Source: Epinephelus fuscoguttatus
Lineage: Eukaryota; Chordata; Actinopteri; Perciformes; Serranidae
Assembly: GCF_011397635.1 (NCBI RefSeq)
Contig: NC_064773.1
Span: 30,265,449-30,329,448, forward strand
Length of the DNA stretch: 64,000 bases
Reading direction: 5' to 3'
Shown: piece by piece, positions 13,009 through 32,800 of the stretch
How the letters are laid out: every line of letters starts with the position of its first letter
Position numbering within the stretch: the stretch's first letter is position 1
The notes under the pieces: generated by a model
Database searches by the model: none
Seen by the model: the letters and a program-made list of their open reading frames with translations, nothing else
What the model was told of the DNA's origin: nothing
Program-made: the position numbers and the translations under genes

Positions 13009-15128
13009 AATGGGCAACTGTTTGCTTACATGTCAGCCACAACAACTGAATAAGGCAGTTTGTCAGATGTGTTTTCAGCTTGTGTGTCTGCCCCTAAGCA
13101 GCCAAAAATCAGAGAAAATGTATCTGTGACTGGTGCAGCTACGTGACCTGTCCAAGTTAGTTAGCTAATTTAGTTAGCTATGATGTGTTATCTTAAAAGA
13201 GAGGCAGTTAAGGTTAGGTTTGGGTTAAAATGCAGCACTCTAATGAGTGCTAACAGGGGAATTGTCACACGAGGACCAGGTGAGTAAAATTACTTTGAAA
13301 TATTCTTTATAAAAACCATATGGTTGTCTGAAATTCTTTAAAATGATTTAGTAGTCTTGCTCAGGAGGTACAGAGGAAAGATCACCATTAGCTTTGTGCA
13401 TTAATTAAAATCAAGCAATGGTAAATGACAGTTTAAATAAATAATAGAAAATATAATTAGAAAAATATATTTTTTATTTTCGAGAAAAAGAGTATTAAAA
13501 ATAAATATTAAATAATAACAATAAATATGTATAAAATAGAATTAAATTAAAATGGAAATATAAGAGTGCTTTAAGTGAAAAATAGGGTCAGGGCAAGGGT
13601 TAAAATCTCCATACATATAAGGTGAAATACATCTTTATGTATAATGAATTATAATATTGGATTGTTGCTACATTCAGACCCATATTTACTCATCACAATG
13701 TCCCATTTTAGCAAGCAGGGGTCAAATAACTGGAGTTGGTGGATCTGTCTTGGATTGGTGGTCAGTTTGTAGGGAGTGTTGTGTAGCCTCCAAACAAAAT
13801 GTGGCTGCAGCTATACATGTTCCCAAAAATCAGTTGATGCATCTTTAAATAATGTCTCCTTTTTCATTTCATTAATAACTTGATTTTACATGTCCGTAAA
13901 TTCCTAAAAATTTACCAGGATGTTTGATAGAAAGAATCATGTAGTTTCCCACTATTTAGATGTAAAATGTAGACAGTGTTCAGTTGGTAGCATTCCAATT
14001 ATCTGATTCCAAGTAAATCCTCAGCTACTCTAACTTACTGTAGAGTCTTTTGGTCAGTGTACAATATGTCTACAGGCAAGCAAACAATTCAACATATATG
14101 AGGAATAAAGTTACCAGTAATGAATAACTGATAAATAAATATTTGCCTTGCTTTAAATTGGCTCATGAACTCAGCACAACTAAGTCAACTGACTAAAATA
14201 ACATTCACATAATTTAGAAATTCTAAATCTAAATTCTACCTAAAATTAGTACTAAATTACATAGTTACATCGTCAAGACGTTATTGGGAAGTAACAGCCT
14301 GTAAACAAAGGTGTTATGGATAATTTTTCTGATATAAAAATGGCGTATGGGCTATTTTTGTGCTTTTCATTCAGGTACACTGGATACATATTCCAAAAGG
14401 CTGCTGAGGACAAAACATTCATCCCATATTTGACTCTTTATCAAAGGTCACCACAGCCATGTGCTGCTGCCACCACCATAATCAGACCTTTGCTGCCACC
14501 CACATGTTGTGTCTAGTAAATGCAATAAATTTAAAAACAAACAAAAATCTCTCCACAACCCATATCCCAGTTACTCTTGGTAATCCACTAAGTATTCATA
14601 GGGACTATTTCTTTGGTGTGTGCTTTACGCAGAATAACCAAGACACTGTGTGTGGAATCTTTTGCATTATCAGTACACTACTTGCTGCCAGTGATGTTAT
14701 ATCATGCTGCTGTCTATTTTAAGTCAATCAAAGTGGATAGCATACTCATTCAAGTGCAATCCAAATGCAAGTGTTGTTATCTATAGACACTTAATTCCAT
14801 TACCCAATCCCACTTTAAGTGCTCTTTTTCTTAGTTTATTTACCTTTCTTACTTGGCTTAATTCCAGAGTCAGTGTATTTTTTGATAATAAAAGTACATT
14901 GCCTATAGCACATGCTTCTCCTGGTATATATCTGACATAAATTATTAAACTACTTCTTAAATGGTATCCTCTCATTTCCTTGTATGGGATCAATACTTCA
15001 CCTAAACATTGGGTATATAGATAGTCCTTATGGGAAATAGTGTCTTTCCGCCATCTAGTGGACAAACCTCTTCACTACAATGGCTGTCTTAACTGCTTTG
15101 TCTTGAAGTTTACAGTTTGTGTAGCTCT
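13009..15128. other. Gene-free stretch
   Basis: Very AT-rich DNA, especially 13,420-13,560. The open frames here (for example 14,459-14,722 and 14,781-15,065) have no recognisable domain. I see nothing else that can be supported. Confidence 0.45.
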
Positions 15129-15863
15129 TTAAAGCTGCAGTTAACTTTTATGAAAATAACTTTTTGTCATATTTGCTGAAACTGTCACTGTATTCTGAAA
15201 GAAGTGCATGAGACAGATAGTCTGTGGAAAAAAATTATGCCCCTCCTTCTCTTTCTACTGTCTCTAATAGCGTTTACTAGAGTCAGACTGTGGTGCGGTC
15301 AGCAACTAGCAGCCAGAGCTGAGAAGTCTTTAAAGCAGCTCTGAATCACTCTGTGAACTGTGGTCAAACTGTCAAACTAGGCAGCACTGATCAAATATCA
15401 ATCAAGATTGTGTAACTGCATTGCCTATTTCTAACCTCAAATGTTTTCAGGGACATAGTTTAGTGTACTGTTTAGCTGTTAAATGAGACAGTTGGTCCAG
15501 CTGGTAGGCGGTACTTGGTATTCAGTTTAACTGTATCCAACATGGTGGCTGGGTCACAAACTTTCTCATGTTACAGCTAAACAGTACACTAAAATATGTT
15601 CTTGAAAACATTTGAGTTGAGAAATAGGCAATGCAGTTACACAATCTTGATTCATATTGGACAGTTTGAGTATAGTTCACAAGCAGTGATTGTCATGATT
15701 CACTTGGCTCTGATTGGTAAGGCCATTAGAAATGCTAGAAGGCAGTAGAGTAGGCAGGAGTATACGGGTTATCTTGGTCATTTAATGCTGTGTGAATATA
15801 GTCACAGTTTCAGCAAATATGAAAAAAGTTATTTTTTATTAAAGTTACCAACTGTAGCTTTAA
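15129..15863. mobile_element. TTAA-flanked foldback element (piggyBac-type MITE)
   Basis: A near-palindromic element of about 735 bp. Both ends abut TTAA: the left is TTAA then AGCTGCAGTTAACTTT, the right is CTGTAGCT then TTAA. The arms extend far inwards: the block TTGTGTAACTGCATTGCC near 15,408 recurs inverted near 15,625, and the TTTAGTGTACTGTTTAGCTG block near 15,460 recurs inverted near 15,580. TTAA target duplication is the hallmark of piggyBac-type transposition. A shorter relative lies in pmpcb at 25,524-25,758. No transposase is encoded. Confidence 0.82.
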
Positions 15864-16344
15864 TGTACAAAAAAAAATAATTCTCTCTGATAATCAGCTC
15901 AACCATCCTGACCTGCTGAAAACTCAAATATCAGGGACTGAACCTCTATCACAATTATAATTATTAGCCTTAAATTTAGTTGTCTTACAGTGAGCAGCAT
16001 TAAAAAAAAAGTGAGCAATCAAATTCCTGTTTGAAGTAATTTTACCCGAGTCACCTTTATTTATATTCCACAATCACAGAAATTAATTTAATATATCAAG
16101 ACCTCATTATTTCCAGATGGAAATTACAACAAAGAAAGTTACTATATTTCAAAATCAACAAGAGTGCTTCACTTACTCCAATACATCTCAACAACTTAGG
16201 TGAGTTTTTGATCATCAAGAATTTGATTTAAAGGAAAACAACATTTTTATCACAAATCACACTAACTTGCAGAAGGTTTAATTGTGTTTACAAATACACG
16301 CTGTACCAAACAAAACCCATATTTCTGTTAACAAAATCTCTCCT

Positions 16345-16350
16345 TTTATT
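16345..16350 (-). terminator. Candidate poly(A) signal of phax
   Basis: AATAAA on the minus strand about 140 nt beyond the phax stop codon. A second candidate lies further on near 16,056-16,061. A run of T on the minus strand separates the stop codon from the first signal. Confidence 0.5.
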
Positions 16351-16491
16351 ACTAAGGTAAAAAAAAAAAAAAAGGACACTCAGGTGAGATTCTGTACTCA
16401 GCAGAGACAGTGCTTGTACAGTGCTTTCAGTGTTGCGTTTGACTTTAATCTTAAATGTCCCTGTTTAAATCTCCCAGAGTTCAGACAACCC

Positions 16492-17703
16492 TTAGAAGAC
16501 CTCCAGGTCTACAGCATTGTAGACCACTGGTGTCTCCTCAGTGCCCACAGCAGCTTCCTCCTGACCCTCCTCTTCCTGTTCTGCAGCCTCCTCCAATGAC
16601 TCCAAGGCCTCATTGGTATCACTGGCGAAAGTCTCTCTGGAGACATCATCGTGCTCCTGCAGGTTCAGCGTGCCGATGGCCTGCTTCATCTTCTTGGCCA
16701 CCATGTGCCGCCTCCTCTTCTGGGCGGCCTTCTTATTCTTGCACTCCTTCTGATGTTCCTCAATGAATATCTTCTTGATCTGGGACTTACTGATGCTGGG
16801 TGTGTTCTTCAGCAGGTTGAGATACACCCCACCAGGTGTCCGTCGCCTGCTGCCGTCCATGGTGTACACACCACCACTTTCCTCCAGTGTTGCAGTCTCT
16901 CCGAGCAGCTCTATGGCTTTTTTCTTACCAATGACATTAACAACGCGCTCTATCAGGTCTTTTTTAGGCTCTTGCAGCCTGTGTGCGATTTCATCCGTCA
17001 CCTTATCCTCAGGGTCGTCCTCTGTGATCTCATACCGACCCTTAATGTCCATCTCAGCCCTGGGGCCTAGTCTCTCTTTAGCTGGCCTCTTCCTCTTTGC
17101 ATCACCTCCTCCCCTCCCCCTCATGTACTCCTCCAGCTGGGCGTCCAGCATGCTCACCTCTCCTTCATTCGACTCTTTCTCCATCTCCCTCTCCTTCTCC
17201 ATCATCTTACGGGCCAGGACAAAGTTATAAGTCTCCACATTTCTGCTGGACATGCTAACTTCACCTTCCATACCGAATATGCCCAGCTCTGCAGCTACGG
17301 CATCCTGACACTGCTCCTGGACCACAGAGCCCCAAATGTTGTTCACTTTGCGGCCTCCCAGGGCGCCGGGGACGGGCATGCGGGTCGGCTCTGGCCGGGC
17401 GGTACAGGCAGGCGGCTGGGGAGCACTGGATACTTTCTGGCGTTTCCGGCGCCAAACAGCCGCCTCCTCGTCCGAAGAGTCCAGGTCACTGTCACTGGAC
17501 TCCACCGTCCTACTGGTGCTGCGGTAGGCGGTGGCTGGATGCTGGGCAGCGGCTCTGTTCTGGAAGGACTGGCCGCTAAACGCTGGAGGAACCTGGGGTC
17601 GAGCTGGTGCTGCGGCGGCGGTTCCCATTTCAGTATCCGAGTTAGACCCGGAGATCTCTCCATCTTCCAGATCACCGTCCATTAGATCTCCGTCATGCGC
17701 CAT
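16492..17703 (-). CDS. phax: Phosphorylated adaptor for RNA export (PHAX), intronless
   Basis: PHAX bridges capped snRNA, bound by the cap-binding complex, to the exportin CRM1 for nuclear export; it also accompanies snoRNAs to Cajal bodies. The 403-residue product (vertebrate relatives are about 390-400) has an acidic, serine-rich N-terminus (residues 1-30 and 66-82), a basic nuclear-localisation stretch (WRRKRQK, 84-90), the conserved NNIWG block (121-125), a second basic cluster (KRKRP, 203-207), the RNA-binding domain (about 225-325, with EPKKDL and GSRRRTPGGV) and the ETFASDTNEAL motif (358-368). The start at MAHDGD is chosen because the family begins there. An upstream in-frame ATG (17,754) is probably intronic: CTTCCAG next to the start reads as an acceptor for a 5' UTR intron. 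The coding part has no intron and no disabling change, whereas mammalian PHAX is split into several exons. It is divergent from pmpcb. Confidence 0.95.
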   Translation of the reverse strand: MAHDGDLMDGDLEDGEISGSNSDTEMGTAAAAPARPQVPPAFSGQSFQNRAAAQHPATAYRSTSRTVESSDSDLDSSDEEAAVWRRKRQKVSSAPQPPACTARPEPTRMPVPGALGGRKVNNIWGSVVQEQCQDAVAAELGIFGMEGEVSMSSRNVETYNFVLARKMMEKEREMEKESNEGEVSMLDAQLEEYMRGRGGGDAKRKRPAKERLGPRAEMDIKGRYEITEDDPEDKVTDEIAHRLQEPKKDLIERVVNVIGKKKAIELLGETATLEESGGVYTMDGSRRRTPGGVYLNLLKNTPSISKSQIKKIFIEEHQKECKNKKAAQKRRRHMVAKKMKQAIGTLNLQEHDDVSRETFASDTNEALESLEEAAEQEEEGQEEAAVGTEETPVVYNAVDLEVF

Positions 17704-17710
17704 TTCTTGC

Positions 17711-17880
17711 CTGGAAGCCACACCACAGATAAAGGCTGTTGACTGCTGTTTCAACGCATCAGCTAAAGTTAAGGCTACGAATTAGCTATAACAGCTAACA
17801 TTAGCAGCTAGCTATATACAGAACTTAATATGAAACACGGCAGGTGTTAATCAAACAACTGAGTTTAAAACAGAAATACC
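17711..17880 (-). other. Possible 5' UTR intron of phax
   Basis: On the minus strand a donor-like TTTGAAG/GTATTT lies at 17,880 and an acceptor-like GGCTTCCAG ends just before GCAAGAAATG at the phax start. This is inference from splice-signal resemblance only; it would explain why the frame stays open upstream of the conserved start. Confidence 0.35.
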
Positions 17881-18039
17881 TTCAAATATCTGACACGGCA
17901 GCTGACTCTCTGCTCTGCATGAAATGTATCTTTGCTTTATTTGGCTCTTCCACTCACTGTGAACTAAAATGAGTAGGCTATCAATCAATAGTTAAACTTG
18001 AGATCTCTGAAGAAAATAGAAGAAAATTCGCGCTAGGCT

Positions 18040-18060
18040 AAAGCCACACTTCCGCCGTCC
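18040..18060 (-). promoter_or_regulatory. Candidate phax core promoter with ETS site
   Basis: A GC-rich patch carries CGGAAGTG on the minus strand (18,047-18,054), a consensus ETS/GABP binding site typical of TATA-less housekeeping promoters, about 340 bp upstream of the phax start codon. Confidence 0.4.
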
Positions 18061-19547
18061 CATTGTCAGACCCTTTCAGAATAAACGTGAATGTTGACTT
18101 AGAAATAAAGACTTTGTTCACGTAATAATACTGAGCATGCATAAACACCAACAAAGCATACAAACGAAAGTATATTTAATATCATCAAAAAAAGTTGCAA
18201 ATACATATTCAAGTACATGTAAGGGACTTTTAGTAGGTAACAAGAGGAGGGTGTGGCTGTGGTGTGACTTTGTTATTGTTTTCTATCTTGACCCTCCCCA
18301 GAGCAACAAATATTTTTCCTTGAGCCTCCCTAATGACCGGTGGAAAATGCTTGACCTTGCCTCCACCATAAAAAAAAAACTTATATTTTTTATATTCATG
18401 TCAAAAGTAGATATTGGAGCCAATGCAACAAGCAAACAGTATGGAGGGAGCGACAGATATCATTAAAACAAACAGGTCGTTGCTAAAGCAAAATGCAAAT
18501 TCTCTTAGAGTATGTAGCTGGCATTAGCAATATAATTGTTTTCCCAAATAAACCGCAAATAAACAAGGGTGGCAGCAGTGGCTGGAGTAACATCAGTAAC
18601 TTAGCATGGTGGCTGCTCTGAGATTTTTAAAAAATTTACCCTTTGATGTTTGAATTGATTTAATGTTTTTAAAATACAAATGCTGAAAACAAAATTCTGG
18701 AGTATATGTATTCTGGAGACACATATATATGTTTTTTCCACTATTGCCATGCATGCACGAGCACAGCATCTAATGTTTCTTACTGGATGTGGTTAGTGCA
18801 AACAGTTAGCAGGTATGTGGAATAAAGGGATTTTGATGAAATATCAATATTTAAACTTACTGTAGGTATGGTTATGTTTCCTCATGAAAGCATTCATCCC
18901 ACATGATCTGTTAAAGGACCATCGAAAATTTGAAAATCTGACGAGAATTTTGTATTTTTACAGTTTCTGGCTGGTGTAATCATGGTGACATTTAAAAAAA
19001 AAAAAAAAAAAAAATCCTTTCAAACCCACCGGTGGGTTTTTGGGGTTCAAAATGTATTTAGAATGAATACAAAATACAACCACTTAAAGTTGTATCTCCC
19101 AGAATTAAAAAACAAACAAACAAACAAAAAAAACACCACAAGTCCGTCCTCAGTGCTTAAATTTTTTTTTATATGACTCCCGTTTCACATCCCACATTTG
19201 AAGTAAGGAACAGTCCCTAAGACTGATTATGAATTTAATCAATACATTATAGAAATGTGGAACATTTTACTGCACAGTTGCTTTTTAGATTTAAATATCA
19301 ACTAATTTAGAAATTAACTGTAAAGTAAAAGTGAGGATAAAAGTAGTAAATGAGAATACAATTAGTTAAATGAGCAAAGTTTACATCCACTACCCATCGA
19401 TTAAATGTAAATATACCCACTTAGATTTTTTTTCATCCACCTTTATTTTATGTTTCTTCTTTGCCATTATAACTTGTTTATATTATGACTTTTTTTTTAG
19501 GACTTATTTAGTGTTCTGGCTTTTATTCTCTTAATAAAATCATGTTG
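18061..19547. other. Intergenic region between phax and pmpcb
   Basis: AT-rich spacer of the divergent phax/pmpcb pair. It holds an A20-type run near 18,993-19,013 and a fragment at about 18,280-18,340 that recurs inverted at about 52,082-52,140 inside slc26a5, so it is a dispersed repeat. I see no gene. Confidence 0.5.
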
Positions 19548-19617
19548 TCACCCCGGCGGATGTAGCGTAAGATTGCGTCAGTGAAACGACACATGCGCAA
19601 CGTGACGGATAAACAAT
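19548..19617 (+). promoter_or_regulatory. Candidate pmpcb core promoter
   Basis: Immediately upstream of the pmpcb start lie an ATGCGCAA stretch resembling half of an NRF-1 site (19,592-19,599), a CRE-like CGTGACGG (19,600-19,607) and a TGCGTCA (19,574-19,580). The start context AATATGGCGAC matches the YY1-type motif often placed at the start codon of nuclear mitochondrial genes. There is no TATA box. Motif reading only. Confidence 0.45.
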
Positions 19618-29653
<10,036 letters not shown>

Positions 29654-29753
29654 GCAGACCGGCTCTGGGGACAAGTTACCCGTCAGCTGTACAGCATACA
29701 AACACACACACAGTATTTAAGTATCTTCTGTAGTATTTTTTCCTCCTTTAATT

Positions 29754-29759
29754 TTTATT
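29754..29759 (-). terminator. Poly(A) signal of dnajc2
   Basis: AATAAA on the minus strand, 63 nt beyond the dnajc2 stop. It lies four bases from the oppositely oriented pmpcb signal. Confidence 0.7.
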
Positions 29760-29763
29760 ATAA

Positions 29764-29769
29764 AATAAA
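29764..29769 (+). terminator. Poly(A) signal of pmpcb
   Basis: AATAAA on the plus strand, 110 nt beyond the pmpcb stop. Cleavage downstream of it would extend the transcript towards the dnajc2 coding end at 29,822. Confidence 0.8.
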
Positions 29770-29821
29770 GACCAACACAATAATGTTAAAATAACACAGA
29801 TACTATTCTTTGTGGCTCTTG

Positions 29822-32800
29822 TCATTTTTTACTCTTGCTTGCAACTTGTTCCTGTGCAGCTTTCTTGGCTTTAACCATCTCCACCAGTTCCTGTCAGAGA
29901 AACAGAGGAAATGAGTCAGAGCAGCTTTGATGTTTTAAGGTGGTTTAAATGCACTGCACCAACAGATGATTCTAATATTTAGTCTGCCCTCGTTAGTGTA
30001 AATGTAGTGGACAAAATATTAGAGAATTCCGCGACAGGCGCTCATCTTACCTTGTACCTCTTCATACAATCTTTCTTGCTTCGTCCAGGGACGGCAGCAG
30101 CGATCTTCTCCCACCGCTCAGGTGTGCTCACTGGATAGGTCTTCAGGGCTTGTTCCAGAAGCTTCTGCTCCTCGGTGGTCCAGGAGGCGGCGTTACCTTC
30201 ACCACCAGTGGCTGAGGGACGAGACACAGAGGCTCAAAATGGCACTTTTACACAGAATATTTGTCTTAAACATTTCCTCAATATGAATTCCTTAAGCAAC
30301 TGTTTGTAGAGCGAACAAATTAACTATTCACAGTGACTACGTTCACATGCACACCTATATTCCAGGACCAACTTGATGAGGGCATAAGTAAAAAGCCACT
30401 GCATCACTGACAGAGTGACACCTTTATTCCGCCATTATAAGCATCTTACAGTAAGACGTGGGATATGCTGGTATTATTTGGCTTTTAAAAGCATTCTTTG
30501 CTTCTTAGTTGGGGTTTTTAACAGCAGTTTACAACACACAGCCTCTTTACGTATGTTAACGGCCAGCTCTGTGCGTTGTCATGGAAACGCTGTACACAAA
30601 TGAACAGTTTTCACGGCTGGTGTAGCGATGCATGGCCAAGAGGAAAGCCCACATTTCTGGTCAGAAGGAGAAACATCTACTTTGAAACATTATTATGAAA
30701 GACTTGGATGTCAACATGTTTTTGGGTATGCGCAAATATCATGATACCAACCTTTTCAGAAAGGTGGTAGAGGGAATGAGGGATGCTATGTGCACACAGT
30801 CAGTCAACCATTGGCGGAAAACTCTGAAAAAGTCCTATATTGATGCAAAGAGGCAAAATGGCAGAGCAGCTCCAGCTGTTCCACATTTCCATATACTGAC
30901 ATGATGAAGGACATGTTAATGCATGTCAGTTGATGTATGCGTGGCTGCATGTAAATGCAAGTATTAGTGGAATGTTGACTTTCATTAGCGTTGTAAATAG
31001 CTTAGTAGGAATATTGCCTTTTTTGGAATAAGGGCAAAAAAAATGAATATACTGTGAATGTCAATGAGAACACAGCACTGAAGAGTTACCTGTCTTGACT
31101 CACTGAACTGGTGTGTTTTTAGCCTGGAGCATATTTTCATACCGTTTCAGAGACATCCAGCAGCTGTACAGACACACTCACCATCAAATCTCTCTGAGGG
31201 CACAGCATTGTCGATGGTGGGCGCTACAGAACCATGTTCCTTCTTGAACTTTTCAAAGGCTTTTCTGTTGATCTCATCCTTCTGAACTGGATCTGTGGAG
31301 ATGACATTCATACAACACAACTGATGAACATTTTAGCTAATTAAAATCATCCAAAACAGCATGGCAAATAGTATTCTGATCAAAATTAAAAGTTAATATA
31401 ATAATGATAATGTATATAATGTGGTTTTCCAGGTAAAAAAAAAAACAGTCTGCAATATTGGGTCAGCTTTATCTATTCCGAGCAGAGACTTGTGTATTGT
31501 ACCCCAACATGTTCAGAAAATGAAAGAACTCTCTGGCATTTTAGAATTCAGCCTGTCACCCAGTTTTCTGTTGACTTGCAGGATTGGGGGACACTCACTG
31601 CAGTTCAGACATACATGAACTGTTTTATCAACTAATAAGTGAAGCTCAGCACAAGAGAACTTGCACTTTGTTCTGCATGCCATTAAATAGCCAACCCACA
31701 AGTCAACTAGCAGTAGTGTATTTAAAATAACTTAATCTAGTTTGATTTCAGTCCTGAAATCCATCAGCCACTGTCTGATGACAATGAAGCTTCTGCTCTG
31801 GAGGTGAGAGCCAATAGTTTGGGCTGTACCGGAGTCAGCAGTGGATATCCAGACCAAGACTTCCTCTTCTGTGCACCAGTAATTTCAGTTAATCTCTATA
31901 AACACATATCTGCATATGAATGTCATGTTTTTAAAAAGCTAATTTAAAGCTGAATGGTTGTCAGACAACGGCTGATGTGTTTCACCTCTTCACCTCTCTA
32001 CAGACTGTTTATCTGCTGTTTAAACGTGATTGGTCAGTACTACTCAGACTACAAATGGAAACCAGATCACTTCCGACACCAAAATCTTTCCCTGTTGCCT
32101 ACAGACTGCACACGCATACAGAATCTGTTCATGGAAATACTGTTCATTTGAACATGACTGTTGCACACCTTAAGGGAACAGAAGCAGTAATGCTAAAAGG
32201 TGTTGAAGCTAGTTTGCAGCAGGTTATGCAAATCATATTTTCTTCATATATGAGCTCACCTAGCCGTTGTAGATTCTTGGCTTTGTTGATGACGTCTTTG
32301 GCCGTCCTCTTCATGCCACTGGTGGAGTGGAGGTTCATATAGTTGGCAATAACTTCCCATCTGGACGAAAAAAAAAACCAATTACATTTGACTTCTTCTT
32401 TTAATATCTAACTGCCAAACACACTGCAAAGCAGGGCTGCATATTAAAGATTAATTCATTCATTATCCATAACTGCTTATCCTATTAAGGGTCGTGGGGG
32501 GGCTGGAGCCTATCCCAGCTGACATTGGGCGAGAGGCGGGGCACACCCTGGACAGGTCGCCAGACTATCACAGGGCTGACATTTGAATTAGCGGAGAGAT
32601 CCATTTTAACCAAACCAAGCACTTCTAATTTCTTAACAAGCATGTAGGTACATATTTGTAAACATGTTTACCTGTCCAAATACTGCGCCTGAACACTGAA
32701 GCTGCTTTAGCAAACACAGTGTGAGTGTGTACCTGGCGTTGGTCCCAGCAGGGAACAGGTTGACAGCTTTGATGAGCAGCTGGAGGTCCTCCTCGTTCCA

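Noticed and set aside
17704..17754. 17-residue N-terminal extension of PHAX
   Set aside because: The family starts at the MAHDGD position, and the upstream part reads as the end of a 5' UTR intron.
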